Assembly (NCBI GenBank): GCA_013152825.1
Contig: JAADFP010000003.1
Span: forward strand, 1 to 22,478
DNA: 22,478 nt
Reading direction: 5' to 3'
Source: Caldisericota bacterium
GTDB lineage: Bacteria > CAIJMQ01 > JAADFP01
The notes under the pieces are model-generated. The model saw only the letters and a program-made list of their open reading frames with translations, was not told where the DNA came from and did not search any database. Position 1 is the first letter of the stretch; each line of letters opens with the position of its first letter. The position numbers and the translations under genes were made by a program. Below are positions 1 through 7,611 of the stretch, in pieces.

Positions 1-194
1 GAGTTATGTTACCCATAGACAAAGTAACTCTCTGGTATCCGTGATACTATTCGGAGGGAAACTATCATCAATTTCTTGTGAATCGTGTAATTAATACCTC
101 TTTTTAGCCTGCTTACTCGTCTCTACTTCTTTTCAATAACTCACGATTCGCAATCTCACCTCTTATATTATTATACAGGAAAAAAGGAAACCCA
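1..194. other. Non-coding left edge, downstream of leuB
   Basis: No convincing reading frame on either strand. Visible structure: a short hairpin GTATC-CGT-GATAC near 36-48, a GTTAC/GTAAC pair near 8-28, and a longer imperfect inverted repeat, TGTGAATCGTG near 76-86 against CACGATTCGCA near 142-152, about 55 bases apart. On the minus strand an AT-rich TATAATAATATAAG stretch near 160-175 could be a -10 region for a gene left of the window. The identity of the structured part is unknown. Confidence 0.4.
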
Positions 195-206
195 TTAGTC
201 TGTGGG
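180..206 (-). terminator. Weak possible terminator after leuB
   Basis: Read on the minus strand, CCCA and TGGG can pair across an 8-base loop that includes the leuB stop codon, followed by a T-rich stretch TTTCCTTTTTT. The stem is only four base pairs, so this is a weak intrinsic terminator at best. Its position at the end of the metK-ahcY-leuB run is what makes it worth listing. Confidence 0.25.
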
Positions 207-1268
207 AGGATTTAAGACATATCCAGAGACCAGGTCTCCCACCTCAGTAGTTGAATGCCCCATTCTGCCTGCAGAGAGAGAATCCAGATGGTCTCTTATT
301 ACTTTCATAATAGCATTCTCTACCAGTTTTCCTGCTTCTTCCTCTCCCAGGAATTCCAGCAACATCATACCCGCAGAAATAGCAGCAAGGGGGTTGATGA
401 CATTTTTACCGGTATATTTGGGAGCTGATCCTCCGATAGGTTCAAACATGGAAACCCCTTCTGGATTCAAGTTGCCTCCTGCCGCAATACCCATCCCCCC
501 CTGAATCATTGCTCCCAGGTCAGTGATTATATCCCCGAACATATTGTCGGTAACTATTACATCGAAAAACTCCGGGTTTTTCACCATCCACATGCAGGTA
601 GCATCTACATGGGCATAATCCTGTTCTATGTCTGGATACTCCTCACCCACCTCATGGAAAACTCTCTCCCACAGTCCCCAGGCATGGGTAAGCACATTAG
701 TCTTTCCACAAAGGGTTAATTTCTTCTTCCTGTTCCTTTTCCTGGCAAATTCGTAAGCATACCTTATACATCTCTCTACCCCTTTCCGGGTAACCACCAT
801 TTCCTGGAGAGCTATCTCATCGGGTGTGCCTGTTTTAAACGTGCCACCCACTCCTACGTAAAGGCTTTCAGTATTTTCTCTCACCACCACAAAATCAATG
901 TCTTCTGCGCCTTTGTCTTTTATAGGGGTCCAGACACCGGGATATAACTTAACCGGCCTCAGGTTGATATAAAGGTCCAGGGAAAAACGCAATTTAAGCA
1001 GGATCCCTTTTTCCAGTATTCCCGGTTTAACCCGGGGATCACCTATTGCTCCCAGATATATGGCATCCATTTCTTTGAATTCTTCTATGGCTGAATCGGG
1101 AAGAGTCTCACCTGTTTTCAGGTAATGCTCAGCACCAAAATCATAGTACTGCAAATCCAGAGCAAAATTCTTAGCCTGGGCTGCACTCTTCAAAACTTTA
1201 ATTCCTTCCCGTACTACCTCCGGGCCGGTTCCATCACCTGGAATAACTGCTATTTTATACGTCTTCAT
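195..1268 (-). CDS. leuB: 3-isopropylmalate dehydrogenase
   Basis: Predicted to oxidise and decarboxylate 3-isopropylmalate to 2-oxoisocaproate with NAD in leucine synthesis (cytoplasm). 357 residues, normal for the isocitrate/isopropylmalate dehydrogenase family. The N-terminus has the IPGDGTGPEV motif; LRPVKLYPG and VVRENTESLYVG follow; KTNVL carries the catalytic lysine; VTDNMFGDIITDL supplies metal-binding aspartates; and the NAD-site motif GGSAPKYTGKNVINP is near the C-terminus. The TPDE segment after the RENTE motif resembles actinobacterial LeuB more than the E. coli type. Homoisocitrate, malate or tartrate dehydrogenases of the same family cannot be fully excluded. A strong AAGGAGGAAAG lies just before the ATG, overlapping the ahcY stop region. 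It ends a metK-ahcY-leuB run; no other leucine genes are in view. Confidence 0.85.
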   Translation of the reverse strand: MKTYKIAVIPGDGTGPEVVREGIKVLKSAAQAKNFALDLQYYDFGAEHYLKTGETLPDSAIEEFKEMDAIYLGAIGDPRVKPGILEKGILLKLRFSLDLYINLRPVKLYPGVWTPIKDKGAEDIDFVVVRENTESLYVGVGGTFKTGTPDEIALQEMVVTRKGVERCIRYAYEFARKRNRKKKLTLCGKTNVLTHAWGLWERVFHEVGEEYPDIEQDYAHVDATCMWMVKNPEFFDVIVTDNMFGDIITDLGAMIQGGMGIAAGGNLNPEGVSMFEPIGGSAPKYTGKNVINPLAAISAGMMLLEFLGEEEAGKLVENAIMKVIRDHLDSLSAGRMGHSTTEVGDLVSGYVLNPPTD

Positions 1269-1277
1269 CTTTCCTCC

Positions 1278-2531
1278 TTAAGTACCCAATTCCCAGGAAG
1301 CAAGATATTCTTCCTGTTCAGAGGTTAATACTTCCCTTTTAAGTCCCAAAGAAGCTAACTTTAACTCAGCTACTTTTTCATCTATTTCTTGAGGCACCGG
1401 ATGCACTCCCACCTTCAACCCTCTGTTTTTCCATAGATACTCAGCCGACAACGCCTGATTGGCAAAACTCATATCCATAACTTCTGGCGGGTGTCCTTCG
1501 GCTGCAGAAAGATTAATTAATCTGCCTTCTCCCAGGAGATATATCTTCTTCCCCTCAGGGAGGAGAAATTCTTCTACCATCTCCCGTACTTTCCTGCGGG
1601 AAACACTCATTTTTTCCAGCGCTTCTATATCAATCTCCACATTAAAGTGTCCGGAATTTGCCAGCATGACTCCATCCTTCATTCTCTTAAAGTGTATATC
1701 CCTCAACACATGGATATCACCGGTAAGGGTAATAAATATATCTCCTATGGGCGAGGCTTCCTCCAGATTGGTCACCCAGAAACCATCCATCGCCGCTTCC
1801 AGCGCCCGCAGGGGGTTGCTCTCCACCACAATAACTATTGCTCCCATACCTTTAGCTCTCATGGCTACTCCCCTTCCACACCATCCATAACCACATACCA
1901 CCACTTTTTTCCCGGCCAGAAGAACGTTTGTTGCCCTCAATATCCCATCAATTGTAGACTGTCCTGTCCCATACCTATTATCAAATAGATGCTTGGTATA
2001 GGCATCATTTACAGCTATCACCGGGTAGAAAAGTTTTCCCTGCCGGGAAAGGCTTTTCAGCCTTATTACTCCGGTAGTAGTTTCTTCTGTCCCTCCTATG
2101 ATCTGCGGCAACAATTCCTTACGAGAAGAATGCAAAGTTGAGATAAGATCTGCTCCATCATCCATGGTAATTTGAGGCTTTGCATTCAAGATTTCTTCTA
2201 TACCCTTATAATACTCCTCCTTACTCTCTCCTTTTACCGCAAAAACCGGTATAGAATAGTCATTTACCAGGGAAGCAGAGACATCATCCTGGGTGGAAAG
2301 AGGATTAGAAGCGCAGAGGTAACAATCAGCTCCCCCCTCTTTCAGAGTTATAACTAAATTTGCCGTTTCTGAAGTGACATGAAGACAGCAACCTATTCTC
2401 AATCCCTGCAAAGGTTTTTCCTTCTCAAATCTTTCCTTTATAAGGGTTAAGACAGGCATTCTCCTTCCCGCCCATTCGATTTTCCTTTTTCCCTCTTCTG
2501 ACAAAGATAAATCTTTAACAAAATAATTCAT
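1278..2531 (-). CDS. ahcY: Adenosylhomocysteinase (SAH hydrolase)
   Basis: Splits S-adenosylhomocysteine into adenosine and homocysteine with bound NAD, removing the product that inhibits methyltransferases. The 417-residue protein matches the shorter archaeal/Thermotoga-like form. Seen in order: HVTSETANL near 51, SNPLSTQDDVSASL near 75-88, TMDDGADL near 122-129, NDAYTKHLFDN near 175-185 with the conserved lysine and aspartate, then the NAD fold with CGYGWCGRGVA at about 213-223 and SGHFNVEID later. Its ATG overlaps the metK TGA (ATGA), so translation is probably coupled. The pair forms the two ends of the SAM cycle: metK makes SAM and ahcY clears SAH. Identification is firm. Confidence 0.95.
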   Translation of the reverse strand: MNYFVKDLSLSEEGKRKIEWAGRRMPVLTLIKERFEKEKPLQGLRIGCCLHVTSETANLVITLKEGGADCYLCASNPLSTQDDVSASLVNDYSIPVFAVKGESKEEYYKGIEEILNAKPQITMDDGADLISTLHSSRKELLPQIIGGTEETTTGVIRLKSLSRQGKLFYPVIAVNDAYTKHLFDNRYGTGQSTIDGILRATNVLLAGKKVVVCGYGWCGRGVAMRAKGMGAIVIVVESNPLRALEAAMDGFWVTNLEEASPIGDIFITLTGDIHVLRDIHFKRMKDGVMLANSGHFNVEIDIEALEKMSVSRRKVREMVEEFLLPEGKKIYLLGEGRLINLSAAEGHPPEVMDMSFANQALSAEYLWKNRGLKVGVHPVPQEIDEKVAELKLASLGLKREVLTSEQEEYLASWELGT

Positions 2532-3673
2532 AATCCAACCTCTCTTCTGAAGAAATCTGCTTTATCGGTCTTTTCCCAGGTAAACTCTTCTTCGCTCCTG
2601 CCAAAATGTCCATAACAGGCAGTTTTTTTGTAAATTGGCCGGCCAAGCCTGAGATACTCTATTATCCCGGCAGGAGAAAGGTCAAAAGAATCCCTGATCA
2701 ACCTCTCTATCTTGCCTTCCTCCACTTTACCGGTACCAAATGTCTGAACCATAAGTGAAAGGGGTTCTCTAACTCCAATAGCATAAGCTACCTGAAGCTC
2801 GCATTTATCAGCTAACCCAGCAGCCACAATATTTTTAGCCAGATACCTCATCATGTAAGCAGCAGAACGATCTACCTTGCTTGGGTCCTTGCCAGAAAAA
2901 CATCCCCCACCGTGCCTTCCCACTCCACCATAGGTATCCACCATTATTTTTCTCCCGGTAACTCCCGTATCTCCCTGAGGTCCTCCGATTACAAATCTCC
3001 CGGTAGGATTAATAAATATCTTCAGATCTTTATCTATCCATTCTCCAGGGACTATTTTTAAAATTACCTCTTCTTTTATTTCTTCTCTGAGTTTCTCCTC
3101 GGAGACTTCAGGGTCATGTTGAGCAGAGATAACCACGGCGGTAACTTTTTTAGGTGCACCATTTTCGTAGAGAACTGTAACCTGGCTTTTACCATCAGGC
3201 CTCAAATAATTTAGCAGTTTATTCCTTCGCACTTCAGAAAGCTGCCTTGCCAGTTTATGGGCTAAAGTTATAGGAAGCGGCATCAGCTCTTCTGTTTCGT
3301 TTACCGCATAACCAAACATCATCCCCTGGTCACCGGCTCCGCCCTTATCCACTCCAAGAGCAATATCAGATGACTGTTCTTGAATGGAAGTAATCACTCC
3401 ACAATTTTCATAATCAAATCCATAATCAGGATTAACATAGCCTGCTTCTTTGATAGTATCTCTAACTACTCCCGGGATATCCACATAGCAGGTAGTAGAT
3501 ATTTCTCCCGCTACAAAAGCCATACCCGTGGTAACCAGAGCTTCACAGGCAACTCTTCCCTGAGAATCCTGGCTAAGCACTGCATCCAGCACAGCATCTG
3601 AAATCTGATCCGCTATTTTATCAGGATGTCCCTCGGTAACCGATTCGGAAGTGAATAGATAAGTCCTTTTCAT
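2528..3673 (-). CDS. metK: S-adenosylmethionine synthetase
   Basis: Makes S-adenosylmethionine from methionine and ATP (cytoplasm, normally a tetramer). 381 residues, typical of bacterial MetK. Motifs: SVTEGHPDKIADQISDAVLD at the N-terminus (methionine/ATP binding and metal), GAGDQGMMFGYA near 112-123 (the signature hexapeptide region), and GGGCFSGKDPSKVDRSAAY near 256-274 (phosphate-binding loop with lysine and aspartate). The start has a clean AAGGAGG six bases upstream. That ribosome binding site lies in a leader with competing hairpins (see the regulatory entry at 3674-3781), so translation is likely regulated. The stop codon overlaps the ahcY start. Confidence 0.96.
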   Translation of the reverse strand: MKRTYLFTSESVTEGHPDKIADQISDAVLDAVLSQDSQGRVACEALVTTGMAFVAGEISTTCYVDIPGVVRDTIKEAGYVNPDYGFDYENCGVITSIQEQSSDIALGVDKGGAGDQGMMFGYAVNETEELMPLPITLAHKLARQLSEVRRNKLLNYLRPDGKSQVTVLYENGAPKKVTAVVISAQHDPEVSEEKLREEIKEEVILKIVPGEWIDKDLKIFINPTGRFVIGGPQGDTGVTGRKIMVDTYGGVGRHGGGCFSGKDPSKVDRSAAYMMRYLAKNIVAAGLADKCELQVAYAIGVREPLSLMVQTFGTGKVEEGKIERLIRDSFDLSPAGIIEYLRLGRPIYKKTACYGHFGRSEEEFTWEKTDKADFFRREVGL

Positions 3674-3781
3674 TTATCCTCCTTTCTTATCTGTTTTTAG
3701 CACTACTTTCTCTCTCACCTACAGTTAAACAGGCACATGAATAAGAGGAGGTGAAAGTAGAAATTCTCTCATAAAATCTCC
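3674..3781 (-). promoter_or_regulatory. metK leader: SD-sequestering and alternative hairpins
   Basis: 108-base gap between the nucleotidyltransferase stop and metK. Two RNA pairings on the minus strand compete. Structure B: CCTCCTCTTAT (plus coordinates 3741-3751) pairs with ATAAG-AA-AGGAGG (3678-3690), 11 base pairs with a 2-base bulge, which would hide the metK Shine-Dalgarno. Structure A: CTACTTTCACCT (3749-3760) pairs with AGGT plus GAAAGTAG (3703-3720), 12 base pairs around a 6-base bulge. The arms of A and B share three bases, so they exclude each other at the join. A 15-codon reading frame crosses the upstream arms. No known SAM or SAH riboswitch consensus was recognised. Complementarity is seen directly; the switching role is inferred. 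Confidence 0.5.
3725..3772 (-). CDS. Possible 15-residue leader peptide upstream of metK
   Basis: ATG to TAA reads MREFLLSPPLIHVPV. An AAGGAG lies five bases before the ATG and overlaps the stop codon of the upstream nucleotidyltransferase gene (TAAGGAG), an arrangement that favours re-initiation. Its codons for Ser-Pro-Pro-Leu-Ile are the anti-Shine-Dalgarno arm that can pair with the metK ribosome binding site, so a ribosome here would open that site. The Pro-Pro-Leu run could slow ribosomes. There is no methionine codon apart from the start, so it is not a classical methionine-codon attenuator. It could also be chance. Confidence 0.35.
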   Translation of the reverse strand: MREFLLSPPLIHVPV

Positions 3782-4510
3782 TTATTTCCCAGCAAAACAT
3801 TCTCTTGCTTCTTCCAGTGTTTCCAGAGTTCCTATATCATACCAATTCCCGGAAAATATACAGGAGTAAACCTCTTCCACTTTTATCAACCACTCCAGGA
3901 AAAATCCCGGCGCATCGGGATTATTGCCCTTACTCAAATACTCACTTACCCGGAAAAGTTTACCCTTAGGATAAATATAAATACCAATGGAAGCCAGATC
4001 AGAAAACGGTTCTTCCGGCTTTTCCTGGAATTTTACCACTCTTCCATTTTCTCCTAATTCTACTACTCCGTAGCTTTTTATTCTTTCTTCTTCTTCCATC
4101 CTGAAAAGACCTACAGTGAAATGTTTTCCTCCATGTTCCTGGAAAGCTTCATATAGGCTCTTCAGGGAAAAATCGAAGAGATTATCTCCGGAAAGAATCA
4201 GAACATCATCGGAAGGATTCACCCTCTCCAGGAAAAACTGGATGTCTCTTATAGCTCCCAGACGATTTTCCGGGCCATCAGTTTCATCGTTAAGTACGTG
4301 TATCCTATTTTCCTCACCCCACTTTTTAAAAGCAGGATAAAATCGAGCATTGGTAATTAGATATATCTCATCTACATTTATTTCTTTCAACTTATCCACC
4401 AGGTAATCACAGATACTTCTTTCTCCTATTTTAAGTAATCCTTTAGGGAAATTCAGGGTAAGAGGATAAAGCCGTGTACCATATCCCGCGTTGAGCAAAA
4501 GAGCAATCAT
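3782..4510 (-). CDS. Sugar-1-phosphate nucleotidyltransferase
   Basis: Predicted to transfer a nucleotide from NTP to a sugar 1-phosphate, giving an NDP-sugar. 242 residues, a minimal single-domain NTP_transferase with no left-handed beta-helix tail. The N-terminal signature is LNAGYGTRLYPLTLNFPKGL (the usual form is LAAGxGTRLxPLT), with the lysine in NFPKGLL; LSGDNLFDF holds the metal-binding aspartate; VVKFQEKPE and the late GNWYDIGT are family motifs. The specific sugar and nucleotide cannot be read from sequence; GDP-mannose or UDP-glucose type activity would fit the isomerase gene just upstream. Its Shine-Dalgarno AAGGAGC lies within the end of that isomerase gene, four bases before this start region. 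Confidence 0.8.
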   Translation of the reverse strand: MIALLLNAGYGTRLYPLTLNFPKGLLKIGERSICDYLVDKLKEINVDEIYLITNARFYPAFKKWGEENRIHVLNDETDGPENRLGAIRDIQFFLERVNPSDDVLILSGDNLFDFSLKSLYEAFQEHGGKHFTVGLFRMEEEERIKSYGVVELGENGRVVKFQEKPEEPFSDLASIGIYIYPKGKLFRVSEYLSKGNNPDAPGFFLEWLIKVEEVYSCIFSGNWYDIGTLETLEEARECFAGK

Positions 4511-4514
4511 TCTT

Positions 4515-5555
4515 TCAAGCTCCTTTCATCATTGCTTTTAATTTATCTATGCTTTTTATCTCGGTAGGATCAACCTGGTTAAGAATGCCCAGGTATAAAC
4601 TCACCCAGTCTCCTATATAAATAAGAGAAAAAATACGCGCAAGAAGCCCTTTCCCCCGGGAATAAACCTTTATCACTTTTATCCGTTCTTCTCCTATCAC
4701 TTTTATAGTGTTTTCTATTCTCTTTTGCATACGGGGAGCTTCTTTTTCATCCATAAGCAGAACAATGGAGAAAACTCCATTCTCTACTCCCTCCCAGCCC
4801 ATAATTTCGTTATGATCCAGTTCAGGGAATACACACCAGTAACAAGGGTTTTTCGCATTCTCGTTTATCTGGGTTTTCCAGCGCATAGCCACGCTGTAGA
4901 AATAATCGGAGGTGGAATAAATAATAGGTACTGATCCTTTAATGCCTTGAGCAATGTGCAAGGCAAGATTGTCAGATTCCTCAGGAGAAAACTCGCGGGA
5001 GAGAGCCAAGAGCATTTCTTCTACTTCTTTTACTTCTCCGGAATCACTCCACACACCAAGAATCTTCAAAGCAGCAAGCAGACTGAAAAAGAGATATCCC
5101 AGGGCAGCGCGAGGAGGGAAACCGGGAGGCACCTCCAAAAATGGAATATTCTCTCCTTCGCATAATTTCTTTAGCTCTCCGTCAGAAGAAATTCCTATAA
5201 TCTGTGATTTTTTCTCCCTCGCTTTATGGAAACTGGATAATGTCTCCTCTGTATTACCCGAATAGCTGATTAAGAAGGTAAGGGTCTTCTCATCCACCCA
5301 TTCAGGTATAGTATAACTGCGGTTTACATATATAGGATAAGGGCATTCATCTCTCAGATAGCCAGCCAGAATATCTCCAGCAATAGCAGATCCTCCCAGC
5401 CCACTTATCATTATCTTGTTGAAATCATTGTAGGGAAAAGATGTTATGGTTAGATTGTTTTCAACCCAGGAAATCTGCGAGGGAAACTCCCTGATAAGCT
5501 TTTCCATTCCCTTTTTGTCAAAACAAGAGATTTTATCTTTTATTAAATCTGTCAT
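4515..5555 (-). CDS. Bifunctional phosphoglucose/phosphomannose isomerase
   Basis: Predicted to interconvert fructose 6-phosphate with glucose 6-phosphate and mannose 6-phosphate. 346 residues with two SIS-type lobes, the length of the archaeal/Aquifex PGI/PMI family rather than the ~550-residue classical PGI. The first SIS lobe shows SGLGGSAIAGDILAGYL near 51-67 and LISYSGNTEETLSSF near 94-108 (phosphate-binding serines and threonine); the C-terminal lobe has FPELDHNEIMGWEG, with the conserved glutamate and histidine. It overlaps the ptsI stop by ATGA and lies between ptsI and a sugar nucleotidyltransferase, linking glycolysis to sugar-nucleotide supply. No separate pgi is in the window. Confidence 0.88.
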   Translation of the reverse strand: MTDLIKDKISCFDKKGMEKLIREFPSQISWVENNLTITSFPYNDFNKIMISGLGGSAIAGDILAGYLRDECPYPIYVNRSYTIPEWVDEKTLTFLISYSGNTEETLSSFHKAREKKSQIIGISSDGELKKLCEGENIPFLEVPPGFPPRAALGYLFFSLLAALKILGVWSDSGEVKEVEEMLLALSREFSPEESDNLALHIAQGIKGSVPIIYSTSDYFYSVAMRWKTQINENAKNPCYWCVFPELDHNEIMGWEGVENGVFSIVLLMDEKEAPRMQKRIENTIKVIGEERIKVIKVYSRGKGLLARIFSLIYIGDWVSLYLGILNQVDPTEIKSIDKLKAMMKGA

Positions 5556-7300
5556 TTTCCATCCCTCCGGAAAAATTTCAGGAAGGGTTGATTAGCCTTT
5601 TCCAGAATCTTTTTCACCTCTTCCTGCGTAGAACATTTTAATACTTTTTCCACCAATGCTTTGGTCTCTTTGTACGTTACACTCCTGATTACCTGTTTTA
5701 CCTGTGGAATAGCCACCGGGCCCATACTGAGCTGATCTAATCCCATGCCTAAAAGAAGCTGCGTATAATGAATATCCCCGGCCATTTCTCCGCACATAGC
5801 CACAGGGATACCTATAGAATGCCCGGTGTCAATTATATGTTTAAGCAGCCGCAAGATAGCCGGGTGTGCCGGTTGGTAGAGATGAGCAATTTTTTCATTA
5901 CCCCTGTCTGCAGCCATTGCATACTGGATAAGATCATTGGTTCCCACAGAAAAGAAAGCAACTTCACCCGCCAGAAAATCAGAAATAATCGCCGCAGAAG
6001 GTGTTTCTATCATTACTCCTACTTCTATATCCTGAGAAAAGTCTTTACCCTCTTTTTGCAATATTTCCTTAGCTTCCTGCAAGAAATGATTAGCCTGTCG
6101 AAGTTCATTTATAGAGGAAATCATGGGATACATCAGCTTTACGTTTCCCTGCTTTCCTGCTCTGAGAATCGCCTTTAGCTGGGCAAGGAAAATATCCTTC
6201 CGGGCTAAACAAAACCTTATTGCTCTCCACCCCATGAAAGGGTTTATTTCCTTGGGTATTTCCAGGGGCGAAGCAAACTTGTCTCCCCCTAAATCCAGGG
6301 TACGGATAACCACAGGCTCCGGATAAACTTTACTGGCTACGTAGTGATAAACTTCGAATTGCTCATCCTCGGAAGGAAGCACTTCACGATTTAAAAAAAG
6401 AAATTCTGTCCGGAAAAGCCCCACCCCCTCTCCCCCATAACTTGCCAGATTTTCCACTTCTTTGGGGAGTTCTATATTGGCCATGAGTTTAACCCGGTGG
6501 CCATCCAGTGTTTCAGCAGGCAAATCTTTAAGGTGCGAAAGCACTTTCTGCAGGTACACCATCCGCCTTTTCTTGCGCGTATAGCTTTTTAATGTTTCAC
6601 TGGCAGGATTAACAAATACCACCCCTTTATTTCCATCCACAATGATCAGGTCGCCGCTTTTAACCTTCTTGGAAATATCCCCCAATCCTACCACCGCCGG
6701 TATGGCCAAGGCCCGAGCCATGATAGCAGTATGGGAAGACCTGCCTCCTACATCCGTAGCAAAAGCCAATACCCTATCCCGGTCAAGAGAAGCCGTCTGG
6801 GAAGGAGAAAGGTCGTAGGATATTACTATAGCCTTCTTCTTGAGGTCGGAGAGACTCTCTTCTCCCTTTCCTAATAGATTTTTCAAAACTCTCCGGGCAA
6901 CATCTTTAAGGTCCAGAGCTCTCCCCCTGAGATATTCATCGGGTATGGAAGAAAAGGAATGCAGGACCTTTTTGACTACTATATCAAAGGATTTTTCCGC
7001 ATTCCACCTCTCCTTTTCTATTAACTCGACTGTTCCCTCTACCAGGATAGGATCATCCAGAAAAAGGAGATGCGCCGAGAATATCTCTGGATAGGTTCCA
7101 CCCAGATCCTCGGCAACCCGTTCCTGGATTTTTCTCAACTCCCGCTTTGTACTCAGGATGGCATCAAAGAATTTCTTAACTTCCTGCGGTACTTTTGATT
7201 CACTTATGCGATAAGCAGGTACGGAGACAACCTCGCTTTTTAGTACAAAAGCATCTCCAATTGCTACACCCGGTGATACAGGAATTCCTTTAAGTTTCAT
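5552..7300 (-). CDS. ptsI: PTS enzyme I (PEP-protein phosphotransferase)
   Basis: Takes phosphate from PEP and passes it to HPr (cytoplasm, dimer). 582 residues, full length for enzyme I. The N-terminal HPr-binding domain begins GIPVSPGVAIG; the phosphohistidine domain has GGRSSHTAIMARALAIPAVV with the active His at residue 190; the PEP-binding TIM barrel shows GVGLFRTEFLF near 292-302, RTLDLGGDK, VGVMIETPSA, SVGTNDLIQY, and MCGEMAGD with the active Cys at 503. All key residues are present. The start lies inside the end of ptsH (11-base overlap), with AGGAG just upstream. Pairing with ptsH and ptsN but no permease suggests a signalling role. Confidence 0.96.
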   Translation of the reverse strand: MKLKGIPVSPGVAIGDAFVLKSEVVSVPAYRISESKVPQEVKKFFDAILSTKRELRKIQERVAEDLGGTYPEIFSAHLLFLDDPILVEGTVELIEKERWNAEKSFDIVVKKVLHSFSSIPDEYLRGRALDLKDVARRVLKNLLGKGEESLSDLKKKAIVISYDLSPSQTASLDRDRVLAFATDVGGRSSHTAIMARALAIPAVVGLGDISKKVKSGDLIIVDGNKGVVFVNPASETLKSYTRKKRRMVYLQKVLSHLKDLPAETLDGHRVKLMANIELPKEVENLASYGGEGVGLFRTEFLFLNREVLPSEDEQFEVYHYVASKVYPEPVVIRTLDLGGDKFASPLEIPKEINPFMGWRAIRFCLARKDIFLAQLKAILRAGKQGNVKLMYPMISSINELRQANHFLQEAKEILQKEGKDFSQDIEVGVMIETPSAAIISDFLAGEVAFFSVGTNDLIQYAMAADRGNEKIAHLYQPAHPAILRLLKHIIDTGHSIGIPVAMCGEMAGDIHYTQLLLGMGLDQLSMGPVAIPQVKQVIRSVTYKETKALVEKVLKCSTQEEVKKILEKANQPFLKFFRRDGK

Positions 7301-7553
7301 TTTCTCCTGCTAAAAAGCTCCCCAGTATTTCGATGGCCTTTTCTTCATCTTCGCCATCCACGACAAGTTTTACCAAATCACCCTGTTCTGCAGCAAGCAT
7401 CATAATCTCCAGGATACTTTTCCCGTTTACCCTCTCCCCGTCTTTTTCCAGGTACACATCTGAATTTAACTTTTGCGAAAGCTTTACAAACTTTGCTGCA
7501 GGCCGGGCATGAAGCCCCAGAGGGTTACCAACTCTAATCTCTTTTTCCAGCAT
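7290..7553 (-). CDS. ptsH: Phosphocarrier protein HPr
   Basis: Small phosphocarrier between enzyme I and EIIA proteins. From the chosen ATG it has 87 residues, the usual length. NPLGLHARPA carries the active His15, and NGKSILEIMM carries Ser46, the site used by HPr kinase in many bacteria, so regulatory phosphorylation is possible (no hprK in view). Two earlier in-frame starts exist, GTG at 7574 and ATG at 7571, which would add seven residues. The ATG at 7553 is preferred because GAGG lies six bases before it and it gives the standard MxEKxxxVxNPLGLHARPA start. It overlaps ptsI. Confidence 0.93.
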   Translation of the reverse strand: MLEKEIRVGNPLGLHARPAAKFVKLSQKLNSDVYLEKDGERVNGKSILEIMMLAAEQGDLVKLVVDGEDEEKAIEILGSFLAGENET

Positions 7554-7611
7554 TCCTGCCTCAATTCCCATCACCCGGGCAGATCCCGCTTCTACTCATT
7601 CATGCACGGAT

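Noticed and set aside
1..180. T-box leader on the minus strand
   Set aside because: AGTA-like and GAGAG-like pieces occur, but there is no TGGNACCGCG T-box sequence and the stem is too short for stem I.
3674..3781. Known SAM-I, SAM-II or SAM-III riboswitch
   Set aside because: None of the conserved cores I know is visible; only the stems described are seen.
4947..5265. Overlapping plus-strand frames inside the isomerase gene
   Set aside because: They are complements of a well-supported gene and have no ribosome site or family motif.
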